A stretch of DNA of 64,000 bases. It comes from Isoetes taiwanensis (lineage: Eukaryota; Streptophyta; Lycopodiopsida; Isoetales; Isoetaceae). Shown piece after piece: positions 22,382 through 33,589 of this stretch (positions within the stretch are counted from its first letter, which is position 1; each line of letters opens with the position of its first letter). The stretch is from positions 30,119,166 to 30,183,165 of the forward strand of contig JAJEKV010000003.1 of the NCBI GenBank assembly GCA_021234155.1, written 5' to 3'. The translations under genes were made by a program, and so were the position numbers. The notes below the pieces were generated by a model. That model was not told where the DNA came from and ran no database searches. It was given only the letters and a program-made list of their open reading frames with translations.

Positions 22382-23502
22382 CTATGCATAAGAAGAACAC
22401 CGTAAATACGTCTGCCAAATTATCTCTTTTTTATCATCAGCTAGAGATGAGCAACGATAAGCTTTAGTGATCTTCTGCTGAGCACAATGGAGAAGCTGCT
22501 GATCAGAGATGTGTGCACCTTGGAAAATCCACAAACGTCGCCTCTGCCAGATAGACCACAAGATCCAACTAGAAGCAAGATGAAATGCCCGCTTACGCAA
22601 GCTAGGCCAAACAGGGGGATAAACTCCTGGCTAGTGAGAGACACACTGAAAAGAGTGAACAATCACTCCCAAGCAAGCCGTAGATGATCGCACAAGAAGC
22701 AGTGTTCAATAGTTTCAACACGTTGGCCACAGAGAGGGCAACGATCTGAGACTCTAGGATTCATCTTGTGAACCAAGACATTCACTCGAACACATCTATG
22801 GAGAATTTGCCATCGCAACGCTGACACTTTGGGGTGGAGCAATTTATCCCATGTCCACATCCAAACACTTCTCCACTGTGGTTGAGGAACCTGAAGATGC
22901 CAGTGCTGGGATGGGGGAAGAGGCTCACAATCTAAAAGCAGCATGTACGTGGAAGAAACAAACTTTTCTGGCTTAAGACGTGCATCACATATCCAAATAG
23001 GCACATGGGCCTGTGGTTGCTGCACATTGGGTGGCAAAACATCAGCCACCCCAGTCCAGATTTGTCGATCCCATCTGTATAACAGAAATCTCGTCTGAAA
23101 AGCCTCCCATGACAAAAGATGACCAGAATCATACCAAGCTGCAATCGTTAAAACCCCAGCTAGCCGCCAACGCCGTTGGGTCTTTGGATGTACAAGTGCA
23201 CATAAAGGCTGCTGATCATGCATACCTTGCAGGGGAAGCCACCAGCATGACATTGACAATGAAGCACACGCTTGGGGATTAACATGGAATAAAGATCTAA
23301 CCGCATCCCAAGAAGCAAGCAGACCTTTAAGGAATGGGGAAGCATTTGGATATGGATGCAGAGGATACAACAAGGCCCATGGGAGACTAGGCTTGATAGT
23401 TGCCTTGTGAAAGGGGAGACACTGCAGAAGTGATTGCCGCACCAATAAGCCAGGAGAGTCATCTTTATCAAGGAGGAGTGTTGCGGCTGCATATGAGGGC
23501 AT
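22382..23502 (-). pseudogene. LINE ORF2 C-terminus with zf-RVT domain
   Basis: The frame at 23,502-22,663 ends in WTWDKLLHPKVSALRWQIL, then CPLCGQRVETIEHCF, the zinc-binding domain (zf-RVT) that follows reverse transcriptase in plant L1-type LINEs. Similarity continues in another frame at 22,662-22,382 (RAFHLASSWILWSIWQRRRL). A fragment of the same family is at 51,595-51,319 (RAFHLGSGWLLWSIWERRRH). The frame changes near 22,660 and has no upstream continuation on this strand. Confidence 0.8.
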
Positions 23503-24457
23503 GTATTGGGCTCGCTCCCAGGGTCATCAAGTGGTGTTCCTCAAACTAGACTTTGCTAAAGCCTATGACAGTGTGGATTGGGTATTTTTGGAGAAATGCC
23601 TTCTTGCTTTGGGTTTTGGAGAGGCATTCACCCGTGATGTTATGAAGCTTCATGTGTCGGCACGGTCTACAGTGCTTTTTCAAGGTGAGCCATCCCAGAT
23701 CTTTACTGTTGGTCGGGGGATCCGACAGGGTTGTCCTTTGGCGCCCTTGCTCTTCACTATTGTTGCAGAAGTGTTGTCTCAACTCTTTGATGTTGCAAAT
23801 TCGAGAAGGTGTCATCCGAGGTGCGCCCATGTTGGATGGTTCTCGGGGTGTGTGTAATCGGTATCTTTGATGACACTTTCCTTTTCTTATGGCCAATGAC
23901 GAAAATCTCCATAATGCTAAAAGGCTGCTCCTAGATACTTTCTCCCCGGCCTCTGGAGTTCTTGTGGGTTGGAGAAAGTGCAATCGCTCTATATGGACCT
24001 TTGGATAGTCTTTGTTCCCATTTGTATTCTTGACTATCCTTGGACGGTGCTTCCTCATGGTCAACCCACAAAGCTTTTGGGCATTCCTGTGGGGGTGCAT
24101 GTTTCTGCCTCATGTGCTTGGGATGAGATCATTAAAGGTCTTGAGAAACATCTGTTCTGGTGGAAGGTGGGTAAGTTATCTTTGCCTGGTAGGATCACAG
24201 TTGCAAGGTCCGTCCTCAGCAACACCCATGTCTATATGGCATCTGCCTTACTGGCTCCTCAATGTAAGATGAATGAGATCGTCTGTATTGTCAGGAATTT
24301 CATCTGGGGTGGTACATCAGAAGGTGTTGTTGTTAAGGTATCCTGGGCTAAGTGCATCAAGCCTAAGGCGGCTGGTGGGCTTGGAATGTTGGACTTCCGT
24401 CTGCAAAGCCAGGTCATGATTTCAAAGTTCAGTTGGAGGCTCCTCCTTGAAACCTAG
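23503..24457 (+). pseudogene. LINE reverse transcriptase fragment (inverted part)
   Basis: The fragment carries LDFAKAYDSVDW (RT region A) and GRGIRQGCPLAPLLF (region B). The catalytic box survives only as a DDTF trace near 23,871, after a frameshift near 23,800. 23,969-24,457 then gives KLLGIPVG, SLPGRITVARSV, and the C-terminal GGLGMLDFRLQSQ ... SKFSWRL typical of plant LINE polymerases. The last residues abut the right target duplication. Confidence 0.8.
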
Positions 24458-24464
24458 TGAGGTT

Positions 24465-24760
24465 ATTTATGGAAACCTATAGTTGGTTACATAAAACCAC
24501 TCTAGGTTTACAATAAGACCAATATAGTTTTCCATTAAAATGGTGTAGGCTTCCAAGAAACTAGTCTAGGTTTCAATTGGTTGGAAACCATTCAAGGTTT
24601 CCTTCAAATAAACCAGCCTAGGTTTCCATCGATAAAAACCTCTATAGGTTTCCATTTAAAAAACCCATCTAGGTTTCCTTTGCCCCCTATATAGGTTTCA
24701 ATTTAGAAAAACCCATCCAAGTTTCCTTATGTTCCAATTTAGAAAACCCATCTCACGTTT
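24465..24760. repeat. Degenerate tandem repeat of CTAGGTTTCC units
   Basis: Seven or eight units of 35-45 bp contain GGAAACC and its counterpart CTAGGTTTCC, alternating with AAAACCC(A/T)TCTAGG. They resemble the target sequence of the LINE (AACCTAGTGAGG), so the LINE inserted at the edge of this array. Confidence 0.65.
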
Positions 24761-24795
24761 CTCGAGGCCTCTCCAAATCTTTCACATTTTTTAAG

Positions 24796-25416
24796 GTGCA
24801 CACGAATTTAATCTATCATGCCCTTCGATTTGCACTCGTTTTGCATCATGGCACGATGGTTCATCTATGCTTTGAAATTATTTTTGATTATTATCCACTA
24901 TTGTTTCTCCTTTTCTACTATTTCTTGCAACTATTACCTCCTCCCTCTTCAAATTCTTTAAAGAGCTTGTGTTTTGGCATGGATCCGAACCTTGAAGGCT
25001 ATGGTGCTAGGTCAAGCTCTACTGATCCTTTTGCATACGACTCAGATGAAACATTGAGTGATTTTGCTTTTGTAGAGATTGCTTTTAGATACACACAAGA
25101 TGAAGGTTGTGATGATGATGTAAATGTTGAGAGGATCAAGGACATGTTTCCTCCTCCACCTCTTACCGCATCTGCTGAAGGCTATGTCTTTACAGAGGCT
25201 ACATATAATTTGATGATTCACTGTGTTGTGAATTCTATCCCTCCTTCGATCGAAAATGTGCTTGCTGTAGATCCAAATTTCCATCCTGGATATGCTTCAC
25301 CTTCTTCACTAAGGTGTCGAGAGACACAAGTGGTAACAAGATGGTTGTCCTTCCAGCAAAAACTGCAAATGGATATACATGCTGGTTTTCTCACACGTAT
25401 GACCTTCGGAAAATAG
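24796..25416 (+). CDS. Unrecognised protein or gag-like remnant
   Basis: The frame opens with a hydrophobic stretch. A more natural start is MDPNLEGYGARSSSTDPF at 24,979, giving about 145 residues: an acidic segment (YDSDETLSDF; DEGCDDDVNVERI), a proline cluster (MFPPPPLTA), then ATYNLMIHCVVNSIPPS and SLRCRETQVVTRW before a stop at 25,416. I recognise no family. It lies 0.8 kb upstream of the gypsy protease on the same strand and could be part of a gag-like region. 25,420-26,050 has only broken frames. The open frame of the protease extends back to about 26,050 without a zinc-knuckle motif. Confidence that it is expressed is low. Confidence 0.3.
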   Translation: MHTNLIYHALRFALVLHHGTMVHLCFEIIFDYYPLLFLLFYYFLQLLPPPSSNSLKSLCFGMDPNLEGYGARSSSTDPFAYDSDETLSDFAFVEIAFRYTQDEGCDDDVNVERIKDMFPPPPLTASAEGYVFTEATYNLMIHCVVNSIPPSIENVLAVDPNFHPGYASPSSLRCRETQVVTRWLSFQQKLQMDIHAGFLTRMTFGK

Positions 25417-26198
25417 TTATATGTTCCACCAATCCATATTTGGAAAGACACTGTTGTTAGTGCCCATGTTCATGATGGTTTGGGACATCTTCCAATATCA
25501 CCTACATTGGCTATTGAGGATGTGGTTAGGGAGGACGCACATTGCTGGCTAGGAGAAACACAATTGAGTCATCCCTTACGCTCATTGTGTTGATTCTGAT
25601 CCTGATATTGATAGTACATACATAGATTGCATGACATATTATCGCATGTTGGTTTCACGCAAAACATTCACGGCCGAAGTACTTGCTCCCAAAGGTATGT
25701 TGGAGTTGAATTATCTTGGTATCTTGACTAGATTAATGAACACGTGCATTAGCTTCTTAGGTTTCTGGGGTCCAAGTCAAAGAAGGATCTCTTTGCATGC
25801 CTTACCTCCATGATGACTTGTACCAATACCTGGGAATATACTAGTCAATTACATTATCTCATTGATGCCTACCAAGAGAATAAGGAAGTGGATATCTACC
25901 ATCCACTGCTCGTTTCCTTGAGGAAATCTCTGCAATCTCAAGAGATGTCATGGTTCTCTCATTTTTTGCACACTCTATAGCTAGTCGTGACTGTGCTCTA
26001 GCCCTATACTTGGCCTCTTGCTGACTAGCTAGGTATTCTCTCCTACTACATCTCTTCTGGCCACGTATTCGGGTCCTCGCTCTCTACCTCTCCAAAGATG
26101 CCTCATCCTTATCATGCATTGGGCGTCTCCCACGAGCACCTCAAGGTCTAGGAATCCATTCGAGACAATTTCAGTCTCTAGAAGAAAATCAGCCCATA

Positions 26199-26846
26199 AT
26201 GATGCCTCCTATGGTGGATGAGGAAATTCAAAATGAAGATGATGTAATTAGCCAAGTTTTGGCCACTAAAGTTACACTTACTCTTGAGCAATTGATGCAT
26301 TATTCTCCAAATTTGTTGCAAGAGTTAGGGGAAAGAACAAAATCAGAAATTTCAGTCCAACAAATCATATCAAATGATACCAACAAGAGTAGAATGGAGC
26401 CACCAGCCCGACAGTCCAAGGATCCAGGGCCATTTCTTTGTGATGTGAGTATCAATGGATATTTAATCAAAGACGCCAACATAGATACTGGCAGCGGAGT
26501 GAATTTAATGCCTTACCACATAATGCTTCAAGTTGGATTGAAAATGATGGAACCGACAACTATGATGCTCAAAGCATTCAATCAAATGAAGGTGCAGCCT
26601 ATGGGAGTCATAAGAAATGTCTTATGCAAGGTTTATGAGGTGGAAGCAATCTTGGATTTCATGGTTTTGAAATTTCCAGAGAGTGTGCATGCTGAAACTT
26701 ATACTTTATTGCTGAGTCGTACATGGTTAGATGCCGTACAAGCTGAGACTTCATGGAGGAAGCGCGAAATGAACATCTTTCAAGGAGAATACAAGGTTAC
26801 TATAGATCATCCTCTGAAATCAGCAAAAGTTACATTTCTTCTTTGA
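26199..26846 (+). pseudogene. Gypsy aspartic protease segment
   Basis: NIDTGSGVNLMP (about 26,481-26,516) is the retropepsin active-site motif DTGS, followed by the FNQMKVQPMGVI and LCKVYEVEAILDFMV strands typical of gypsy proteases. The segment would release polyprotein domains. The stop at 26,844-26,846 comes just after the fold, and the downstream coding line continues in another frame. Confidence 0.75.
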
Positions 26847-27214
26847 GCAGCCCGCAGTTAGAAATCAGCAAAGAGAATGCTATGGTGTCAGGGCAGCAAG
26901 GTCTTAGTTGTTTTCATGTCTTGGAAGTGGGTGACAGGGAAGATAAGACTTTGTACAAGTGGTTAAAAGGTACCCAAAATTCAGAAATATGTCATTTACA
27001 GCAGCAAGTTGCAGATAAGTATATCCACAAACTTGAAAGTATTGGTGAAGGTGAGTTGCAAGAGACTCTTATAAACATGAAGGAGGAGTCCATTCAAAGA
27101 CCCATTGGTGACACTTTATTTCAGCAAGGTATTGATCTAGATCAAGTAGAGATGGTGATTTTGACATCAAGCATGGATGGAATAAACAGAAATTAGCCCA
27201 CTATAGAAGGACAA

Positions 27215-27976
27215 ATGTATTTTGATGGTGCATTCTCTAAACTCAAGAATTATGGAGGTGTAGGAGTATTTCTGATATATGGGCATAAAAAGAAGATTGT
27301 TACATTGAGTATGCCATGCACTGCAAGCAGTAATAATGAGGCTGAATACCATGCACTTATTCAAGGGATGATTTTGGCAAAGAAGAAGCATGTTGATTGT
27401 TTGACTATTTTTGGAGACTCTTTGTTGGTGTGTCAACAACTTATGGATCAATTTCAGGTTTTAAGTGATAATTTGAGAGCCTTACATCAACAAGCCATGG
27501 ACTTGAAGTCCTATTTTCAGCAATGCATTGTGATACATGTTCCAAGAGAACAAAACAGTGTGGCGGATGCTTTAGCACAATCGGCAATGGTGCAAGCAGC
27601 TTGGTGGCATGCGCACATTCTGGAGGATGAGGTAAATTATATCAGTCCATGTTCATCACAGTCACCACCACATTTACCACAGTCATCACCTGCACCACAT
27701 TCACTACCGTCACCACATTCATCACTGTCACCACATTCATCACAGTCACCACACTCACCACATTCACCACATTCATCGCAGTCACCACATTCAGTCAAGA
27801 ACATCAATATTTCTCAAGGAAATCAAGAAGAATTGGTTACTATTGGAGGAGATCTTACTCAAGAGGAGGAACGTGATTTGATATCTTTGTTAAGAGAATT
27901 CAGGGATGTTTTGGCAAGAAATTACAAAGAATTGAAGGTATTCCACCAGAGGTTATGGTTCATACCATTGATTTGA
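27215..27976 (+). pseudogene. Extra RNase H domain, low-complexity linker and RT N-terminus
   Basis: Bases 27,215-27,590 encode an RNase H with all four catalytic positions visible: YFDGAFS, NEAEYHAL, FGDSLLV and QNSVADALAQ. This is the plant/archaeal-type RNase H (as in RNase HI-like domains of Tat elements). After it comes a 45-residue stretch made of SPHSSQSPH-like repeats encoded by CACCA/TTCA microsatellite DNA (27,650-27,795). Then EEERDLISLLREFRDVLA starts the reverse transcriptase. The frame is lost near 27,940 and resumes one base away at 27,955. It normally removes the RNA strand during reverse transcription. Confidence 0.8.
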
Positions 27977-30112
27977 AACAAGAATCAAAACCAGTCCAAC
28001 AAGCTCAAAGGAGAATGAGTCCAGCCATAGAGGAGCAAGTAAAGGTTGAAGTCATGAAGCTTTTGGCGGCGGGATTTATTGTACCAGTGCCAAATTCAGA
28101 TTGGATCAGTTCTATTGTACCAGTGAGAAAGATGCATTGATTACAGGGATCTCAACAAAGCTACCAAAAGAGATTATTTTCCTACACCATTCATAGACAC
28201 TTTGTTGGATATTGTTGCAGGATATCGGGCCTATTCATTCTTGGATGGTTACTCAGGATATAATCAGATCCAAATCTATCCACCACATCAAGCAATGACG
28301 GCTTTTCGAACACCTTTTGGCATTTATGCTTATAAGGTATTACCTTTTGGCCTTACAAATGCTCCAGCCACATTTCAGCGAGCTATGACATATGCTTTTC
28401 ATGACATTTTGGACTGTTTGAGAGTCTTTATAGATGACCTAACAGTGTTTTCGAATCCAAGAAGGGATCACTTGGATCACCTCATAAAAGTTCTTGAAAG
28501 ATGCCGATTGTATTGCATAAGTTTGAATCCTGCTAGTGTATTTTTCTTCCCTAGAGGAGGAAAACTATTGGGCAATTATGTTTCCGAAAAGGGATTACAA
28601 GTGGATCATGGTAAGATTGCAGCCTTGGAGAAGGTCAAACCACCTACAAATGTATCCCAAGTGAGAAGCTTATATGGCCAACTCAGTTTTAGTAGGAGGT
28701 ATTTGCACAATTTTGCTAAAGTAACTCAGCCACTTGTGGATTGTATGAAGCAAGGGCAGAATTTTAGATGGAAGAAGGATGCTCAAGAAGCATTTGAATG
28801 GTGCCTTGGACAATTGAAAGTGAGAACTTTGCTGATTCCTCCAAGAATGAGTGAGCCTTTTCATTTATTCTTTACTGTTTGGGAGCAAGTTTTGACTGTC
28901 ACACTATGTCAGAAAAATCAGCAAAAGCATTATGATGTGAATTACTATGCTAGCAGGTTGTTAACTCCACAAGAGCAGAAATGGACTCATGTGGAGCATC
29001 TTGGGTTGGCATTGAAGTGGGCCTTGAATAAATTTAGACATTATCTTCTTCCTTCACAATGGAATTCAGCAAATGTACAATATGTTTACATTCATATGGA
29101 TGTGAACCCATTGCCATGCATTTACAACAAGACTGTCCAAGATCCTAAGTTTACAAGATGGGCTCTTATCATACAAGAATTTGAGTTGAAGTATGTTAAG
29201 ATGGCTCAAGGAGCTCATAATCCAAGTGCCTATTTGAATAATGGTGCTGAAATAGAAGAGGAAACAGACCAGCAAGTAGCATTTCAGGATAATGGAGTAT
29301 TACAAGGGTTCATTGAGATCGTGGATCTTTGGTATGCCAATATATACAGGTATTTACAAGATCAGACTTATCCTTCATCATTTTCAAAGCAACAAAAGCA
29401 TGCTCTTAGAGTACAAGCAGCTGGTTATGTAGTGCATGAGGCTATTCTTTATAAGAGGACTATGGAAGGTCTCTTATTAAGATGTGTTGCTGGTCAGCAA
29501 ACTCATGATTTGTTGCAGCAAGCACATGATTGTCAGGGGCATTTTGCAGCCAGAACCACAGCTAGAAAGATCCTTCATTGGGGATATTATTGGCCAACTC
29601 TTTACAAGGATACTAGAGACTTTGTTAGCAAATGTGAGAAGTGTCAAAGGCACAAGCAATTAACAGGCCATAATAATATGCCATTCCATCCTATTTTGAG
29701 CGTTGGTCCATTTCATATGTGGGGATTGGATTATATTGGGCCTATCAATCCTCCATCTTCCAAAGGTCATAAGTATATCTTGGCAGCCACATGTATGTTT
29801 ACGAAGTGGGTGGAAGCAATTCCAGCAAAGCATGCTACAGAAAATACCACAGTAAGCTTTCTTTATCACAATTTGATTTCTCGGTTTGGTGTTCCAACTA
29901 TTCTTTTGTCTGATCGGGGAACTCATTTCATGGGGAAAGTAGTAGCTCAGTTAACAGAAAAGATTGGTGTTCAACATGTGCAAGCTTCTGCTTATTATCC
30001 ACAGGGAAATGGGCAAGCTGAGTCTACTAACAAAATTCTGAAAGCTATCTTGGCTAAAACAGTGAAGGATAATCAAAGAAATTGGCATGAAGCCTTGACA
30101 GGTGCCTTATAG
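27955..30112 (+). pseudogene. Gypsy reverse transcriptase, degenerate RNase H, integrase
   Basis: 27,955-28,131 holds the RT fingers (RRMSPAIEEQVKVEV). A small deletion near 28,131 shifts to the frame of 28,133-30,112. That frame carries CIDYRDLNKATKRDYFPTPF, FLDGYSGYNQI, FGLTNAPATFQR and FIDDLTVFS (active site, FIDD rather than YVDD). It continues with an RNase H-like region, FHLFFTVWEQVLTVTLCQ, where the first catalytic Asp is absent. The integrase follows: zinc ligands HDCQGH and CEKC, then D (GLDYIGPI), D (LSDRGTHF) and E (NGQAEST). The frame ends in TAG at 30,110, where related elements usually have a tryptophan codon. Confidence 0.88.
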
Positions 30113-30595
30113 AATTTCAGGTGTACTTACAAGTTAGCTACAGGATTTACACCATTTGAATTGGTTTATGGAGTGCAGGCTGTGATGCCTATTCATTTGG
30201 ACATTCCTTTGTGTTCATTTGTGGAGCTACCTTATTATGAGAATTTAGGAGAAGTTCCAATTCTAAATCAAGTGCATAGTAGGATGGATGATTTGTTGCA
30301 ATTGCAAGAGATGAGACAAGAAGCAGCAGACTTCAATATGAGGCATAAACAGAAAGTAAAGCTTATCAAAGACAAGTTACAGGTTGTCAATCCATTTGAG
30401 GAAGGGCAATTGGTGTTGTGCGGGACCACTAAGCAGCATCTATCCAAATTTCAAAGCCCATGGGAAGGCCAATTGATTGATAAAGAGGTACCAGGTGGGC
30501 CTTTCTACTTGATGACTCCAGAAGGGGACTTGTTGCCTAATCCCAGAAATGGCAAGGATCTCAGGCCTTATTTTGAAAGAGAAGTGCTTTTCTAA
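30113..30595 (+). pseudogene. Gypsy integrase C-terminal region
   Basis: This is the same frame after the TAG at 30,110: YKLATGFTPFELVYGVQAVMP, then a helical segment (MRQEAADFNMRHKQKVKLI) and GPFYLMTPEGDLLPNPRNG ... LRPYF before a stop at 30,593. This is the usual end of a gypsy pol. Apart from the TAG it is intact. Confidence 0.8.
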
Positions 30596-30963
30596 GGGAT
30601 TTAGATTTGGCATAGCTCCAATTACAGAGAATTTGTGGAGAACTTTTGGGTTACAGCAGGTCGTTTTTCTGTAAAAATAGATGGTGACAGTTCCATAATA
30701 CACAATCTATCCTACATCAAAAGATGTGTTTCGGCGATACGAATCCAACGAGCTATGATGCAGGTCAAACGGAGTTCTGGAACTCAAGATATCAGCTTTC
30801 AAATTTTGCCACCGTTACAAAGGCTCCGTTTCGTCACTGTCATTTTGGACCAGTTTGTTTGTATCAGTCATTTGGATTTGAGGAGGGTATTTTCTTTCTA
30901 AACATACATGTAAATTCATCACCACACTCATCACCACTCATCACTCACCACACTCACCACTAT

Positions 30964-31239
30964 TGAGGTGGTATATGAGATTGTATACCGTATATGGAGG
31001 GAGATACGCACATGCACGCGTGCAGGATATTTGCACGTATGCATTGAGGAGCCATGATCACGACTATATTATCTGAGCAGAGAGAGAAGAAGAGAGAGAG
31101 AGACGGTGTATTGGGAGAGAGCATTTTGCTTGATCTAGCTATGGAGATGATGATTCTTTGTGTTGTGCATTGCCTTGATCTGATAGATTGAGCTTGGATT
31201 GTTGGGTTTTTCATCCTTCTTGCAAGGTTAGAGTTCAGG
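30964..31239 (+). repeat. Possible 3' LTR remnant
   Basis: The segment starts TGAGGTGG and ends CTCTAACA (TG ... CA). It contains a GA-rich tract (31,079-31,100) and lies 370 bp after the integrase stop. The DNA just before it is a CATCACCACA-type microsatellite similar to the one inside the polyprotein. No second copy was found upstream of 26,199, so the assignment rests on position and terminal bases only. Confidence 0.3.
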
Positions 31240-33560
31240 CTCTAACAACTGGCTTCAGTTATAGCATTTGCAAATAATGTGAGAGTTTTCAACTTGTTCC
31301 AGGGCATCTTCTTATGCACAAGACCTAATTATATGGTAAGATTATGCAAATTATTGCAGATTATAGCGAAATATTGCTCAAGATTTAATTAACATTATAT
31401 AAATTTAATGAGTGGATTTGCCCCTTACACTGATCAAAATCAGCCTTTGGGCACATGCAGATTAAGTTCCAGTGATTCTGTCCTTGAATCATAGGTTAAT
31501 CTGTTAACAAATTAGGTGGAGACTGTTAAATATAGAGCACGCACAATGGAAGCAGCCTACAAGTCTTGGGAAACTAAATACATCTGCCGTAGATATTGGA
31601 AATGGAGTTAAAATGGATATGTTCAAGTTGAAGCACAGTTCATATTCTGCAATCTAGTCTTGTAATCTGTCTCAGAAACTGTATTGTGGCATGGTACCTG
31701 TAAGGCATGATACTAATGGCAAAACATTGCAGATTATATATTAACCCAGTTACATTTCTTTATAAGGCGTTTGAGACTTTGGTGTTCTTTGCATTTCAAC
31801 TGCCTTGCTCTAACTTGCACGCACTTTCCCTAATTTAGCATAGATCTGGTCATCTCATAAATTTGATAAGTTCTGATGCATGAAATATGATACATATTTG
31901 GTTCAGAATTGCTGCTAATTCATAAGGATTCAAATCTTTTGGCCAAATATTTTTTAGCTTAAGCATTAATGCTACATTGCTATTAATTGCTAGAGTGGTA
32001 TTGGGCGTTGCTGAAAACTATAGCCTTGCTCAAGCCCATGTCTGGCACTTGAAGGCATTTCTTTGATTCAATCGACTAAGTTCTTGCAGGTTGTATGCAA
32101 GAAATTAAAAGCTTCCCTTTGCAGATATGATGTGGATATGATGTGGTTTAGCTGAAAGATAACATGTTCGCTTCATGTTTGCTTGGCATCATGCTTTGTA
32201 GGTTATTTAAAATGTCTCAGTAAAATGTCTGATCCAATGTATTATTAACCAATGTATTATCAGGATTGTAATGTTTTAAAATCATATATATTTTTAGTCG
32301 AGGTGCTATGTACTGTTTGTTATGCCGCATAGCCTCGATAGCCTCGTGATATTTTTTTAAATATTGTTTTAGAGTTGAGGTTCTATGCGCGGATAGCTCA
32401 TAATATTTTTCACTTGTCGTGTTGCTATGAGCGTCGTGATATTTTTACAGTAACGTTTCTTGTAGTCGAGGTGCTATGTGCCCATACTTCAATGATGTTT
32501 AGGAGCCTTGTTGCCACATTTTCTTTATTTCTACTTTTTGCAATCTGGTTTTTACTATAATTTTCGTGGCCTTTTTGTTTTCGTATGTTATCCGAGTTTG
32601 TGGAAAAACTAAACATAGCTTAAGTTATTTTACCCTTATAAAATGCATGTGAAATTTAAAACATGTCTATGTTCTACTTTTTGACCACCATAAAAAGGCA
32701 CATCGTAATTAAAATCGAGGACCATTTTTAGAATTGACCCCCCCTCCCAAAGGGGATATTTTAAGGGTATTTTAGGGAATCTTTGAAAGATGCTTTTTAT
32801 TAGTGCAAATGCAAGTCATTAGTGCGTTTGCTAGGTCACCTTGTTAGAAATGCCATGCAACCTATGCGGCAATTTTTTTTCTCCATCTAGAGGGACCAAA
32901 AGAGATGGAAAAATCTTGGAACTCTCCATCAGATAAAGATAGTGGGATTTGTAGTTTTTTAGACCAACAATGATGCAATCTAAGGCTTGTAAGCTCCTCT
33001 AGAGGTTCAGGCCCCATCACAAATAAGCATAGTTTTTTTGTCATATTTTGATGAAGAACTTAATCTTTCCAGAGATAATTCTAGAAAAACATTCAGCACA
33101 ATCACAACCATCAATTACTACTCCTATTTTCAATAAGTAGTTTGCAACAACCCTGCTTTAACCTTCCAACCACCTTTATCTGTAATATTGAGATCTGGAG
33201 GAAAATAGAACCCAAAATTTAGATTAGACAATAATTATGATCAGGGAAGAAAATCCTCCTTACCTTCTGGCATATAGTCTCAGTGTATAACATTGCCTCA
33301 TCAATGGGACCCCAGATTCTCATCAATGTTTTTGTTTCAGTGAACCTAAACTGATAAAGTCAATGGAGGACTATGGGGAACCTTGACCAGCATATTAACT
33401 TGGGTGAAGGCCACCTTTCCATGTTTAGTTTTGAATCTGGATAGAGCTCCAAAACTTGTAATGTCATGTTATGTTTAGCTTTTACATGGTAATATCGAGT
33501 ATTGTTCTCCCCGACACCTTAAAGTGCATCCCCATGAATACCTTAACAAACATACAATGG
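31240..33560. other. No gene; degenerate repeats at 32,290-32,490
   Basis: This is AT-rich non-coding sequence. At 32,290-32,490 three worn copies of a 70-bp unit (GTCGAGGTGCTATG ... CGTGATATTTTT) are arranged in tandem. Nothing else was seen. Confidence 0.5.
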
Positions 33561-33589
33561 AAGTAACTTAGACCAGGCCCTTCCAGGAG

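Larger units (their letters stand above)
22245..24464 (-). mobile_element. L1-type LINE, 5'-truncated with internal inversion (twin priming)
   Basis: An 18-bp target duplication, TTGAAACCTAGTGAGGTT, is at 22,245-22,262 and 24,447-24,464. The element's 3' tail is the oligo-T at 22,261-22,272 (poly(A) on the minus strand). From there the minus strand carries the LINE 3' part up to about 23,502. The rest, 23,503-24,446, carries the more upstream reverse-transcriptase part on the plus strand. Its 3'-most end (SKFSWRLLLET) touches the target duplication and its 5' truncation point touches the inversion joint. This is the expected outcome of twin priming during target-primed reverse transcription. 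Confidence 0.85.
26199..30595 (+). mobile_element. Ty3/gypsy retrotransposon polyprotein region, degenerate
   Basis: The domain order is aspartic protease, RNase H (full DEDD set), serine/histidine-rich linker, reverse transcriptase, a second RNase H-like region lacking its first Asp, and integrase with HHCC and DDE. The coding line is broken by a frame change near 26,840, a TAG at 27,194, a 1-base shift near 27,940, a small deletion near 28,131 and a TAG at 30,110. No flanking LTR pair was found. A possible 3' LTR is annotated at 30,964-31,239, and the 5' side appears truncated. Confidence 0.9.

Noticed and set aside
22487-23282. Plus-strand frames opposite the LINE zf-RVT region
   Set aside because: The minus strand carries clear zf-RVT motifs. 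The plus frames have none and are shadows.
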